A stretch of DNA of 64,000 nucleotides from Diploscapter coronatus. Its lineage: Eukaryota; Nematoda; Chromadorea; Rhabditida; Rhabditidae. Position numbers and translations under genes: made by a program. Below the pieces are notes generated by a model. It was given only the letters and a program-made list of their open reading frames with translations. It was not told where the DNA came from and did no database searches. The stretch lies in assembly GCA_964036155.1 (NCBI GenBank), contig OZ038422.1, positions 39,579,201-39,643,200 on the forward strand, given 5' to 3'. Each line of letters starts with the position of its first letter. Position 1 is the stretch's first letter. Below are positions 26,601 to 38,562 of this stretch, one piece after another.

Positions 26601-27267
26601 TTGAATGTCGATCTACGAACACCGCAGAGCAAATCGCTTGTGTTTTCTGCGTTTCGACACTGTTTGTACTATGCAACCCTGATAAAGTAGGGATATTTTC
26701 TAAAAATGATAAAAAAAAAAAAAAACGTTTTTCCACAGATTCGATCCCGAGCAGACAATACTCCCGTTGGTCATCAGGCTCAGAAGTGGCCTTTTACTCT
26801 AGCTTGTGGATATGGAAAACAGTTACCTTCGAATAGAGTGCTTTCTACAGGAGCTGATGGAAGTCCGTCAAAAATGTTACAAAATGACTAAAGTTCAACT
26901 TTTAGCAGGTGGCATAGAAATAGCGCCTTTGATGCTGGCGATGTGCGAGGGACAGTGCGACATGGCAGCGAGCGGGTGCGGAGCTTGCTCGATGTGTGGA
27001 GCTTGTGTAAGTCAGCAAAAAATAGAATATTCAAGAATTATTGATTTTTAAGACAAAAGATGATTTTTCAAACCCATAAAATTTAAACCTAGAAACAAAA
27101 TGAGACCCTTACTCTGGTGTTATTATTTTAGGGCGGATGCGGAGCGGCATGTACAGCGGGCTGCGGGTAAGATTTTAGATTTTTTACGAGAAACCATAAA
27201 ATAATGAAAACTAAAACTGGATGCACCTTGAAATCGTCCTTTCAGAGGGTGTGGTGGGTGCGGTTGA
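20697..27267 (+). CDS. Glycine-rich domain-containing protein-like (GRDP, DUF1399) with Cys/Gly-rich tail
   Basis: The N-terminal half carries the GRDP-like signature twice: DLVVAAQ..EANFLRM with AIRRYETYWLPM (20805-20988), PPLDVHWIWHCHMLSP (21055-21110), YDFDLIWHTHQVHPLNYLRD (23590-23925) and DDSVNDRTKGSKLL (23960-24000). The exon at 25051-25411 reads as a C2-like or beta-sandwich domain (IELEIFDKVF). The last exons read SGCGACSMCGACGGCGAACT and end in GCGGCG, TGA at 27265-27267. Exons read: 20697-20828, 20866-20988, 21033-21121, 22463-22529, 22580-22731, 23473-23618, 23896-24074, about 24825-24949, 25051-25411, 25643-26015, 26156 to about 26389, 26739 to about 26790, then three Cys-rich exons. 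The first intron is only 37 bases. Near 26.4-26.9 kb the best in-frame path uses donor GTTTGT at about 26390 and splices at 26791 into about 26928; this junction is less certain. In plants GRDPs are linked to stress and development; the nematode role is unknown. Confidence 0.82.
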
Positions 27268-27979
27268 ATTTCTTCGAGATTGCTTCGAGGCTCGTCCAAC
27301 CATCTTCTTCCCTTCCTTCACGTCTTCTTCCATGATCTTTCAACGAATCGTCTGAGAAATCGACAACGATATTGAATTTTGTTTCTAGTACCGGATCTGA
27401 TGAAAAAGTATTTCTTCCCAATTTACGGGTTAAGCCTTTCACATGATGATAAGTTTATTTTTATCTCATTTTGATTTTGAGTTGATTATTGTTGTAAGAT
27501 ATTGTGTCAATGTCATTCACAACTCTTCTCTTCTGATTTGTTATCGTTATCAGTCGGTTTCTTGGGAAACGCATGTAGATCTATGGGACATTGATCAGAA
27601 ATACCCTAAGGAGCTTTAAAGTTAATTTTATTTTTGAATGAATTTCCCCAGAACCTGATCGTTATTATCACATTATCTAGTTGGTAGTTTATGGGTTTTT
27701 GGTTAATTCTGTTTAAAGTGAAACAAAAATCTTCTTCATTGCAATAAGCGACATTCCTTTTTCGAATGCCAAAAAAGGTGCTAACACTTTCATAATTTTC
27801 ATTTTGAATAAAAGATTTTCTTGAGTTTCGTCAAATTGTGACCAGCAAATTATTTATGCACATCCCTGAAGATCATAAATTACCATATAAATGTGAAATT
27901 ACAAAACGCGAGAAATAAACTAGAAAGGGTAATCTGTACAAATGCGTATTCTACAGAGATTTGTTCATTACGAAATGAT
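27268..27979. other. Convergent spacer between the GRDP-like and PHAF1 genes
   Basis: Contains the two 3' ends: GRDP-like from the left and PHAF1 from the right. AATAAA-type sites lie at about 27807 (plus) and 27914. No further gene was seen. Confidence 0.6.
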
Positions 27980-30127
27980 CTACAGATCTGCATCGTACAA
28001 AGTCACGGTCGCGATGTTCCGATTCTCCACGAACTGGAATTGATCGTTTAAATAAGTTCAATTTTTAAAGAAATGAAATTCTAACAGCTCAAGATGAAAC
28101 AAAGAGAAAAACAATTTTTTTTTTCGAATTTCGCATTGAAATGTCCAGAATTCATTTTTAAACAAAAGACGACATTTTCTCACCTCGATGACAACTTGAT
28201 TGGTCCCATAGCAGAAACAAGAGTTGAACGGGTTATCCTCGGAATTCCTGTAGATGTAGATTGGTTCCTGCGAGGTCGTTACCATCGGATCCAACAGGCA
28301 TTCGGAAGCCTCTGCTTGCTGCAAAAATAATTCTCCTGTGAAAGTCTATTTTCTTAAATCACCCTAGTCCTAGTAGTGATCGGCGGAGCATTGTCGTTAA
28401 TTTTCAGGGAGAGCTCGCATCGATTGTAACTTAAATTTTGACTTATTTTTTTTTCAAATTTAGAGGAAAATCTCACATTCCAAAATCGTAATGACCCGGC
28501 AAATTCGTGTGCAGGACGATTTTAATGACCTGCTTCGTGACGAAGTCGAATAGGACGTCCTGGAAAGATATTTCAAGAAATAGAAGGATAGAAAGCTAAC
28601 AATGCCCATGCTCAGGTAATTGAAGAAGAAGTGAGGCACGTTCTGGAGACAGAACCGCTTCTTCGAGCTGTACTCGTGAATCGACATCTTGTCTTCGGAC
28701 TTGTAGTAGACCTTCGAAGGAGCTCCCAGGGCCAAGAGAACTGACTAAATTTAAAAAATAATAAATTTGAAAAATTGACAATTTTTAAACCACATGATAT
28801 TATAGCACAAGACATAGGTGAAGTAGAGTAAGAAATAGTAGAGGACGGTATCTTTTATCATACAATTCTTTCGAGTCTTGTATCATGACGTTTTGCGAGT
28901 TACAAGTTTTAAAAAAAAAAAAAAAAAAAAACTCCCTACCGAAACAGGGTCGCCGAACCGAATTTCCTTCACCAGATCGACGAGCTCTAATTCCGTGTCG
29001 TCCTTCGCTGGCGATTCGTCAGCTTCAAAAATGTCCTATTCAATTATTTTTCAGCAAATCCTACTTTGAGTAATGAAGCTGATTCGGACGCCGAGAATTT
29101 TTTCGTCCTTCCGAATCAATTCAACCAACTGCGTCCGATTTTGACCGCAGTAACAGGCTAGGGGCATTTCGACGGGTCTGCGCATTCATTTTTTAACATT
29201 TTTCGATAAAAAATCATACTCGGTCTTATTCAGAGAAGCCCCCTTGAAGATATACATTCTTGTAAGTCGAGGCTGAGAAGAGCTGTCGAATTTCAGCGAC
29301 CGCAAATTCGGGCCGAACCCGGGCTGCACAAAATTTAATTGATTTTCAAATAATCAGTAAATAAATCCTACCGCGATTTCCACGTTTCCACAGGGATCCG
29401 TCGGGAAGCAGAACGACAGTCCTCTCCAATTCTGCACGTACATTCGCTGCTTCTCGTCGTAGGCTGGATTATTTAGGCTAATTTTCAAGAAATTTACACA
29501 GAACGATTACCTCCAGGATGAGTCGACCCGAAATATTTGCCCACCTGCTCCATGGTGACTTCTGCACGGGGTTCGGAGAAGACGTTTCCCCTGAAATGGT
29601 CGATTTTTAATCAAAATTTCGAATAACCCAAGTACTGACTGATATCTGAGGATGATCCTTGAAAGATCGTCCACTTCGATAAGCCTCAGCAGCTGCATTA
29701 GTGGCTCGAAATACAACCTGATTCCGTCATTTTTCAGGTAGATGCACACGTCTTTCTCGTAAGGATCCTGCAAGAAGTAAAAATAAATCAATAATCAGTT
29801 TTTTTCTGAAATTTACTGACCTTCCTCGAATAATACAGCTCGATTCCTTGAAACGAGCGCGTCTGCTGAATCAGGGCGATCACCTGATTGATTGGAGTAC
29901 CGAGCAGGAAATCGACCCGGTCGTTCCTCAAACCGAGGTCCGGAATGACCTGAAATAACGAACTTTGAAGGAAAAAACGAATGAATTGAATAAAATAAAT
30001 GAATATAGTCGAAACACAGAAGATAGGTGTAATGGTGTTGAAGACAACTAAAAAGTACCTCGAATTCCTGTGGCTCGTAATTGGCAACCAGACTGGTAGG
30101 TCGGCTCATCGATTTAGTGCTAGACAT
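27980..30127 (-). CDS. PHAF1: PHAF1 / C16orf70 family protein (UPF0183)
   Basis: Phagophore assembly factor family; in mammals it works with BCAS3 at autophagosome formation sites. The start is MSSTKSMSRPTSL at 30127; a second Met follows at codon 7. Exons read in order: about 30127-30060 (NYEPQEFE), 29951-29822 (VIPDLGLRNDRVDFLLGTPI), 29768-29640 (DPYEKDVCIYLKNDGIRLYF), 29592-29511 (YFGSTHPG), about 29465-29373 (NWRGLSFCFP), 29325-29220 (TRMYIFKGASL), about 29176-29087 (EMPLACYCGQNRTQLVELIR), about 29035-28942 (IRFGDPVS), 28744-28603 (LGAPSKVYYKSEDKMSIH, FFFNYLSMG), 28561-28479 (VLHTNLPGHYDFG), 28430-28364 (YNRCELSLKIN), 28319-28183 (CFCYGTNQVVIE) and 28036-27980, ending TVTLYDADL. The order and spacing follow the human protein throughout, including the closing VTLYG-like end. 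No breaks were seen. A 21-base A-run lies in the intron between 28744 and 28942. Confidence 0.92.
28911..28931. repeat. Poly(A) run in a PHAF1 intron
   Basis: Twenty-one consecutive A residues on the plus strand (T-run on the coding strand), close to the donor side of a PHAF1 intron. Confidence 0.9.
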
Positions 30128-31686
30128 AATAATTTAGAAAATAGAAAACTACGGAAATTGCTGAAATTTATGTAATCAATGACAAATCGATAACACAGTT
30201 GGAGAAGAAAATCGAAAATTGACAGAATTTGACGAAATACTGAAATTTCAACCGATCATAAGCGCAATTGCCTCGAATCAGTTGACAAGCCTGGGAGTAG
30301 CATCACGTGAAAGGCAAAGGCATAGAGAAGGGAGGAGAGGAAGAAAGGGGGCGAGTCGATGCGATGCCTGCTGCCTCTCTTCTATTCTACTTTCCACATT
30401 CTCTCGATTCTACCAACCTTTCTCCGCTGTTTTGTTGTCTGAGTTAGTGTCAATCGGGCTGCACACGTGGTCTATATACTACTGTTCGGGCTGCCTGAAA
30501 TTTACTCGTTTATTGTTGTTTTGAAAAAAACGATATTTGTATTTATCGCTGATTTTCTGCATTCACAAAATTCATAAATATCACCAATTTTCAAGAAAAA
30601 ATGCGGAAATTTGTGACGTTTACAGATTGTGCAAGTGACAAATCGGTGATAGATACAAAATAAAAAGTTTCGAAATAAAGATATCGAAGAAGCTTCAAAC
30701 CTCTGAATTTCACGAAACATCAGTTCGTATGACACTAAATTTGAACATTCACAAACACCATTCATTTTTATGATGGAGTTTATGAAAGCCCGGAGCTTTA
30801 TCTTTAATAGAATTTTTCGAAACAATAATAAATTTGAAGTGAAATAGTGGAAATCCAAGCAAGTGGTTGACAATGGAACCGGGAAGGGAATAGAACAGCA
30901 GAGCTGGAAAGGGAAATCAGCGAAGATTGACAAATTTTCAACTCATGAAAAATGCTCAATTGCTAAATCATTAGCATAACTTCGAGATGGAGCACATTTT
31001 ACATGAACTGATCATTTACCAGTCCTCATTGATAAAAATCATATGCTTGTGAATGAATGAATTGATAAATTACAGATGATGTGTAGAGCAGTGATATTTG
31101 ATAGGGAAATAAAACACCCAACGTTGTTGTCACAATTCAAGAAAATGACCTGACTTTGCAAGAAAAGATACACCAAATCATTAGAAAAACACCCTATTTG
31201 TACAAAAGCACTAACGCAATCCAATAATTATTCTTTGAATTGTTTTGAAATCTAGAAGACAGTTCGCAATAAATATGGAATTTTAAAATTGCCAAATCAA
31301 GAAGATTTCATTCTAGTATATTATCTTAGCTGACTAGAAATTACTCCAATTCTATTTTGTAAATGATGACATCTAGGAAGTGTTACAGCATTACGACCTT
31401 ACGGTATGAGAAAATAGTACGCAGGAATAGAATAGGCACTAAGAGTTACGGTAGGAAAATTTGCCGTTTTTGCATACTATTTTTCGTGCTGCAATGATGC
31501 AATGCTCTAAGGTGTCCAAGTTGTTGTAAATGATTGAGTAACGAAATAAATAAAGTTGTTTGTTTTCGAAAATGAATCTTCGACACGTAGATGAATCACA
31601 AAAATAATACCATTTTGCATCAAGAACACAAACTGATCGGCTCGTTTTGGCAATGTTCTCGGCACTGCTTAATTTGAGGGTCATAG
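30128..31686. other. Spacer between PHAF1 and SLC35C2, AT-rich
   Basis: The PHAF1 promoter side. It holds one foldback element (31385-31510); otherwise no exon with family resemblance. The 143-codon minus frame at 30502-30933 is Phe/Cys-rich with no domain and no splice context. Confidence 0.5.
31385..31510. repeat. Foldback element with AGAAAATAGTA core
   Basis: The left arm (about 31385-31424, ending TGAGAAAATAGTACGC) is an imperfect inverse of the right arm (about 31469-31510, beginning GCATACTATTTTTCG). Its left arm resembles the left arm of the element at 41036: both have a TGTTAYAGCRTTACRACCTT-like word. This marks a dispersed family. Confidence 0.5.
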
Positions 31687-34485
31687 TCAACTTTCGTCCT
31701 CTTCTTCAGAAGTCTTCAGCAAATTCCTTCGATCTTCATGAGGACTTAACGCTGACCGAGACCTGAAATAAAAATGATTAGTCAATTACCGTGTAATGAC
31801 TGCGTGTGCACTTTCGTTCCAAAGTGGTACTTTGTTCCAAACATAAAATGAGAATCATTGAACATGTACTCGATTTGGGGACAATCGTCCAAAAGCAGTC
31901 GTCTCATATGAAATCGTATTTCCCACGTTCCCAAAACACAGGCAGATCATTAAGGAAAGTAAGATTATAATTCTAAAAATGACAATTTAGAAGAACAGAG
32001 TGCAGGTTCATTCAACTTATGCCCAACTTCCATAGTTTCACCTTACTAGAAGCATCTGCATTAGTGCATTTCTGAGTTAAGAAAATCAGTATGAAGTATG
32101 AAATGTGGATAGAATCACTCTTCTGTAAAATTTGATGTTTATACTGACCTTCTGAGCGTGAATGCCTTTCCCAAACTTTCACAATTGTCTGATTGGGGGT
32201 TTTCACTGAAAATTGGATTTGGGTCTGTGATGATACCGCGAATTTTCACTAAACACTACAGATTTACACATTTACAGAAGCCAAATCTGCGAATTGGCTT
32301 GAACTTTACCCCCATTCATTTCACAACCACTATGACAGTTACCGCTTTCTCCTTTAAAACAAACCCAAGTCACTTGAATTGGAAATTTAAAAAATAATAC
32401 ATGCAAGAAAATGCAAGTATTTTTTCTTATTTTAAAGTAGAAACTTGGGTTCATTTCCGAAACAGTCCCTATTTGAAAACATGAACGTACCTCTGCCTCC
32501 TTCTGCTGAACGCGTGCAGACTCATTCCGGTCAGACAAAGCGCCAGACCGAGCACGTTGACTCGAGTGAACTGGTCGTTATTGAAGAAGTGCGCCATCAG
32601 AAGTGTCGCTACTTCCTGAAACATCAAGTATTCTCAATGCGGTTTATTAAGATTTGCAACTTTTCCTAAAAACTAAGAATTTTTACAAATAATTTTCTTT
32701 TATCGGAAGACGAATTCAATAAATTACCTTCACAAGTCCGAAAATATTCAGCGTGATGCCAGAAGTGTTGACGAGTAGAAGGTATTCTGAAATTTTCCGG
32801 GTTTTTTTTTTTTAAGAAAATCGCAAAAAAAGATTCACCTGATAACTCCATACTGAGAGCGAGCAGCCCTCCAAAAAGAATGAGTCCGAGTATGTAGAGC
32901 GGTTGAAATTCGCCGTTGATTCGAGTTACATTGTCGTAGGTCAGGTCGTGACCTGGGATTAGTTGTTTTTCTTTTTATTTCAGCAAGAATATTCCAACCT
33001 TCAAAAAATGCAACGAGTGGAATGATAGGTATGAGCATCCAGGGCTGCACGTGGATTATCATGTCGAGCGGATGACGGACTGCGTGATCTTCTCGCTGCA
33101 TGACTAATTGGGAAAATGTCCATCTGAAAGTTAAATTCAATTTTATCTTCATCTAATCAAGACGTGTAAAATTTCATGGTCTTTGGGATTGGGGCAAAAA
33201 TAGAGTAGAATGAATTAAGAATCAATCTTGTTCAAGTCCTGCACTTAATTATTTTATAGTCCCACCTGATTCCGGTACTCGCACTGGCCAATTCCACCAG
33301 CAGTAGACCGATCACATCGAATTGTGCCGCCTTCCAGGTGAACAGATACAGGCCTGCAGCGATCAGACAGGCCTCGAGGCCGAGCACTGGACGCCACCTG
33401 CAATATTTCGTCCAGAATTGAGGATTCGAAGGGAAATCGTACCGTTCAAGTTTCAGGAAGAGCGAGAAAGCAACGATGAAGAGAATCGACGTCGATTTTC
33501 CCATCGTGTAGAGGGAAATCGTGATGTACTGTAGAGCCCAATTCGACAGACCGATGTCTAATGAAGCGCAAATTCCGATTGGGGCGAGCCAGCTGAATGA
33601 AAAGATAATAAAACCTTTTTTCAAAGGACTACTTGTTGGAACTTGATCATTTATTCTATTCTCCCTCCCTCTTCTCCAACATATCTCCACAAAATTAGGC
33701 GGTCTTTCGTGATATCAATTCACATCCATCTTTATAACTTCCACCCAGTTTCTGTACAAGTTTTTATTTTGCAAGAACTGCGGGTTTACAGGAAAGTGTA
33801 GGTGGAGAGTGGATAGAAACAGAGGAGGTCTGACTTTTCAAGAAATTTCTTCAAACTTCCTACCGCAATTGGTCTTTCCACGTAACACGAATCCGCTTCG
33901 TATAGCATTTCTCGTAGATCCATCGAATCAGAATCGCAGCCAAGTACTTGACGATGTAGTGACCGGTAGCAACCATCAGAGGGAGTTGATATTTCTGCAA
34001 AAAGTGAAAATTTAAGGAGTTCTTTAAAAAAAATCACCTTAATGAACCATTTTTGGTAGAATGTGAGTCCAATCGATAGAGGATAGTAGAGCATCGCCAT
34101 GGCGAAGATTCGAAGCATCTTGATTCGAGTGGTTGATTGCCGATTGGACTGAAATTCATTCAATTCAATTTAAAAAAGACTAATTTTTCTGTATAGAACC
34201 TGATTGAAAATTCACTCAATTCGCCGACCATTCATTTCGAATTTACCCAATTTTCTGTATCAACGCTATTTCGTTCATAAAGTGGGTGAGTTTTCCAAAA
34301 ATCCGAAATTTTCAGAGTCAGAATTAAACTTCCGAACTTTAGATGGGTTTTCCAAGGAATAGAAATTTTTCCGGGGTCCGAATTTAAATTTCGAATTTTT
34401 ATCGATTTTCCCACCTCGGCTTCGAACCTATCGTCAGGCGAGGCTTCGGGGTCGTCGATTTCGGCAGGAATGGCTCGTCGTTTTC
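31687..34485 (-). CDS. SLC35C2: SLC35C2-like nucleotide-sugar/triose-phosphate transporter family protein
   Basis: Multi-pass membrane protein of the drug/metabolite transporter superfamily; the mammalian protein acts in the early secretory pathway and influences Notch fucosylation. Exons include 34149-34035 (LYYPLSIGLTFYQKWFIK), 33996-33860, 33595-33441 (CASLDIGLSNWALQYITISL then YTMGKSTSILFIVAFSLF), 33398-33266 (GLYLFTWKAAQFDVIGL), about 33122-32998 (HPLDMIIHVQPWMLIPIIPL), 32952-32838 (ILGLILFGGLLALSMELSG), about 32788-32729 (EYLLLVNTSGITLNIFGLVK), 32617-32490 (EVATLLMAH, NVLGLALCLTGMSLHAFSRR) and a last exon near 31760-31687 ending LLKTSEEEDES. These match human SLC35C2 ([34 protein letters not shown]), including the acidic tail. 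An upstream exon (34485-34415, acidic, EIDDPEASPDDRFEAE) joins in frame but has no ATG, so the true start is unresolved, or is Met at about 34120. Confidence 0.88.
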
Positions 34486-34615
34486 CTAATCACATTAGCA
34501 TTCGAGCATTCCACCAAGTTCCTGTTTCCTGGAAAGAACCAAAGACTAAAATATGATACAGAAATGTAAAACGCCACGAGAAATTATCGACATGGGGGAT
34601 GAACAAATATATCCA

Positions 34616-34632
34616 CATACACACACACACAC
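34616..34632. repeat. (CA)n microsatellite
   Basis: About eight ACs in a row in the spacer upstream of the SLC35C2-like gene. Confidence 0.85.
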
Positions 34633-35446
34633 AGAAGAAATAAAATATGGGATATTGGAAAGGCTGCAAACGAAAAGAGGACGAAAATGGGGGAGAGACA
34701 AAAGAGCGAAAGGAAGAAATGAAGAGTGACCAACTGAAAATCGAATAATATCCAAGCTATTTTAGACGGAGATCTTGGATTCAGATTAAAATATTGTATA
34801 GATTTTATAATTCAAAGTGAGACATTTGCTAGGAAATCAACAAAACAAAAAGTCAAACAGCGACAAATCGATCAAATTTTTTGCGTTCCATTCAATCACT
34901 CAACAATGGTCATTAAGGAAGCGTACCTTTCAATCAGGTTTGCGCATGCGTGTAGCTTTTCCTTGCCTTTTCTTCAACAGTCAATTCTTCCCTTGGAAAA
35001 TGCGCTCCAATCAAAAGTGCCACGGGAAGGAGAATGTTAGTGCAGAACAGGCTAAAAACAAAAATAGTCGAAGAGTGTAAACTTTACACAACAATAAACA
35101 GCAATACGATGCTGCATGGTGAAAACCATAGCGAAAACATGACGTCAAAGGTAAAAGTTCAGATGATTTTCGTAATTTATTGCTATCGATGAGGTACAAA
35201 TTTACATAAACATATCGTTAACTTAGGAGTATATAAAGTAGATGTCTGAAACCTATATGCAATACTTCATCATTATTTTTTTTATAAGTTTAATTTAATG
35301 TAACTTAGGGGGAACAGAATAAGAAAAGGTGATATTTATAAAAGCTGACGATGACCTATGAAAGTGGTTAACTGCTAGGTTGTGTGCTAGTGAGTAGACC
35401 AAGTATGCGAAATTAGACAGGCACGATAGATTGGCGATGGTAGATA

Positions 35447-35467
35447 TCAAATTTGGGTAATTAAACC
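35447..35467 (-). other. SL1 spliced-leader-like sequence
   Basis: The minus strand reads GGTTTAATTACCCAA, then A in place of G, then TTTGA: 20 of 21 bases match the conserved nematode SL1 leader. The next base is T instead of the leader's G, and no GT donor follows, so this is not an intact SL RNA gene as read. It lies about 270 bases 3' of the ZP-gene stop codon. The match is far too long for chance. Confidence 0.7.
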
Positions 35468-35735
35468 TTTTATTTAACAATGGAAAATCTATAAATAAAA
35501 TTATAAAAATTAAATCGTGATTTTGTGAAAGGCGGGCTGAGAAATCTAAATGATTTTCAGTCGTCGCTTGCGAGAAAGGGCGGAAAGGCAAGAGAGCACA
35601 AAAGTTTAGAGAAAATGGAATAAAAACATCTCCCTTGTCTTGACAAAATAGGGAATATTGATCGATAAAGAGCATTATGCAAAAATAAATGAAATTAGGT
35701 CGCTATTTGCGATAATCTATACAAAGTTGGGACTT

Positions 35736-38562
35736 TCAGAAATGCGTATTATTTGAAAGTCGAGATCGATGAGAAGTAACGTATCGTCTTGTAAACAGGA
35801 ATGTGAGTGAACAGGCGATGGCAATCAGAAGGAAGAGAATGAAGGATAGAAGGATAGTCACAGTTCGAGAGACGCATAGATCGGATGAACTCGAAAAGTG
35901 CAGGGCTCGAGGAATGCCTGTCAATTTGAGTTCTCATCATCATCATAAACATATTCGATTTTGATATGTTTTCAAAGGATATTAAAGATCAGTTCGATAT
36001 CGATAATGATTTTTCAAAATTGTTTTACCTTTCCCGTCCTTCTCCATCTCAGGCAGAACAATCACGTCGACCGAAACATCAGTTTCCAAATTCTTCTTGT
36101 CATTCACCAGAGATCCTGTTGTCTTTCTGTTCAAAATCATAGGTCCCGCTGTTAAATTTCGTTTAGTCATCGTGGCGAAGTCGAAATTTACCTGTCGCAT
36201 TCGAGTTCAGTTTTCCATCTGTAGAACCGATAGTTGGACCTGCACTCGTATACTGGCTGATTACGTCATTTGGGGAGTCTGATGTGTCGGTTTCAGTTTC
36301 ATTCAAAGGGCTGTCTTTGAGAGGAACTCTAAAAAGTCTCAGATATTCATCCTTCTAAAAACAATTAGGCATAACATATGACGAAATGCTTCCTTCTTTT
36401 TTACCCACTTTTAATATAGATTCATTTCGTAATTGTATCATGTTATTGGTTTTATTGACTTACTGCGGCAGGTCAATTCTTTGTGGCAACGTGATGAATC
36501 GCTCCTTAAGAATTCCTGGTCTCGGTCCTGGAAATTCTCTGCCAGGTCCTTCGCTCATTCCGCCCTCATCATGCTGATCTTCATCTGATCTCTCTTCTCC
36601 AAGCCTCAACCCTTCCCTGCTTGTGGACAGATGTTGTGGCAGTCGGACGAAATCAGGTGGAGGCGGCGAGTCGACGATTTCATTTGAAATTGGGGAGGAT
36701 GGCTGCCAAAGACGGTGCATTGGCTCATGAGGTGGAGGAGGAGGACGATTCTCTTGAATTGTGGAAGGCCTTCCAGAGTGATGACGCCCGTCGCATCGAG
36801 GAGGAGTCACTCCCTCGCAGCCCCCGTCGTGTTTGTAGCAGAGTTGAACTGTGCAGGTGAAGTAAAGTTGGACCTGCACATCAAAACCTTTTATAGGAAA
36901 ATTGTGAAGCCCAACAACCTTGTCAGCATATTTGAAGACTTGTGCATGAGTAAACGCAGAAATCCCATGATTCTCATATTCGATCTGGGGCAAAAGGAAT
37001 GGATCTGTCGTGCATCTAAATGAGTGAATGAGTTTTTCAACTCGAAACGAAATGAAATACCCTTTGTCGTCCACAAGTTGAAATTTGTTCCCGTGACCAT
37101 CATCAGCAAAACAGCTGTGAATCAGAATTCCATAGACCCAACTTGCCCCTGAAAATATAGTTCAAACGATTCTCACGAAACGAGCTAACCTTGGTCGCAA
37201 TGCCAAACATGTGTGACTTTCTGTCCGACCTGTGCAAATCTCAGGGCCACTCCTTCGCTGCCCTCCTTCAACTGATAATTACAGATAGGCAAGGGGAATT
37301 CCTGCTCGACGATTTGAGTTGTCAACTGACCGATGTCAACAGCTGCATTGAGACTGCGAACAGATTCGAGGAAGAAGCATCGGACAGAAAAGGCTCTGTC
37401 CATTCCGGTTACGAAGAACTTCAATTTTACTTGGTTGTTTTTTTCAAAATTTATAAACCTACAGGATGAAATGAAGTGACGAGAGTGAAAGAGAAAGAAA
37501 TTCCTCTTGGGTGCAGCGTCCTTTGTCGTCTCATGTTGCAGGCTCCAATCGGAATCTCAAACTTCGGATTGTCACTAGGGCCTTTTGTTCCTTGCACACA
37601 GCCTTCTTTGTCTGATTCGCCTTCTACGTACATTCTTCCTAAACACAAGATAAGCCAATATTGCAGCTGAACTTCATTCAAAATATGATCTAACTATTAT
37701 AGTACCTCTGAATGGTCGCTCCGTCCTCACATGTACGATGATGCTGTCGACTCCACACTCGACATTCGGCTTGTCAACCGCCATATTCCCGATTTCATAT
37801 CCTTCTACAGTAAGCTGCAAGCATTTTCTGCTGTAATATCGGTGAGTCATATCAATGATAAGCTATTTCTGCTTCTGATAAAAAGATAATGGGCTTCTGC
37901 GCATATAGCTACTTGCATAAGCGATCATTTCCCAGTGTTGCTTTTTCATACGAAGAACCCCTGCGCGCATCTCATCTCTTCTTTTGTTGTATCTGTTCTC
38001 TTTTTCCTGCGCATTTTTCCTAGACTCATTAAAGGTTTTTGGAGATCGAATAATTGCGTTATGCAAAGAAAAATGCAGAACCTTGCCAAAACATTGTTTG
38101 AAGGGAAAAGTCGATTTTTATGTTTTTTTTTCCTAAACTTGGATCACTCTTCAAAATAATATAGTCTATTAAAATCTCGATCTCTAGAAAATGGCATAAA
38201 TTGGCCATTGTAGTTTTTACCAGAGGTGTAAAAGTAGTACATGACATATAGGGGCAGGTAGGGTGATTTTGATATAAAATGATGAGGGTAGGCATTAGAT
38301 TATTCTGGCAAAAATCACCCTACCTGGTCCTATATAGCATGCACTACGTGTACACATCTGATAAAAACTATAAACTGGTAATGGCAAACTCATGGCCAAA
38401 ACTACAATAAGCCATAAGTCATGAAGATCAACCTTTTCTACGATATTCGACTAATTATGATATAACCAATCATAGACATCAGTTTACAGTGTAATTTCCT
38501 TCCAAAATAAACATTCAACTCACCAAGTACGGTATTAGCAAGAGATGCAAATGTTGAATCAT
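35736..38562 (-). CDS. Cuticlin-type ZP-domain transmembrane protein
   Basis: Secreted/membrane precursor of insoluble cuticle or apical matrix. Exon 1 (ATG at 38562; MIQHLHLLLIP) looks like the start of a signal peptide and joins, after an intron of about 690 bases, to the exon at about 37836-37711, which opens the ZP domain (LTVEGYEIGNMAVDKPNVEC). The domain continues with IIVHVRTERPFRGRMYVEG, GACNMRRQRTLHPRGISFSF, VTGMDRAFSVRCFFLE, VWHCDQGASWVYGILIHSCF, DGHGNKFQLVDDKGC and VQLYFTCTVQLCYK, with the regularly spaced Cys residues of cuticlins. A Pro-, His- and acid-rich linker follows (36850-36450; PPPPPHEPMHRLW), then two exons (about 36330-36192 and 36149-36030). The last exon (about 35916-35736) has one membrane segment, ILLSFILFLLIAIACSLTFL, and a short basic tail. 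This is the usual nematode cuticlin layout. Intron 1 contains a long foldback. Confidence 0.87.
38211..38370. repeat. Foldback element with 60-base arms in intron 1 of the ZP gene
   Basis: Arms 38211-38270 and 38311-38370 are inverted complements at 51 of 60 positions by my count, with a 40-base loop. The innermost 16 bases (CAGGTAGGGTGATTTT) match exactly. Weaker pairing extends outward through ATGGC/GGCCAT words, so the whole element may span about 38190-38410. It looks like a palindromic MITE and would form a strong hairpin in the pre-mRNA. Confidence 0.75.

Larger units (their letters stand above)
34486..35735. other. Spacer between SLC35C2 and the ZP gene
   Basis: Contains a (CA)n run and an SL1-like sequence (35447-35467, minus). 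The first exon(s) of the SLC35C2-like transcript probably lie here but could not be placed. The 3' part (35270-35735) is the 3' flank of the ZP gene. Confidence 0.5.

Noticed and set aside
36460..37074. 204-codon minus frame taken as one long exon of the ZP gene
   Set aside because: Its first part (before about 37020) is intron read-through, as is a stretch in the middle (about 36900-36870). The ZP motifs only line up after splicing.
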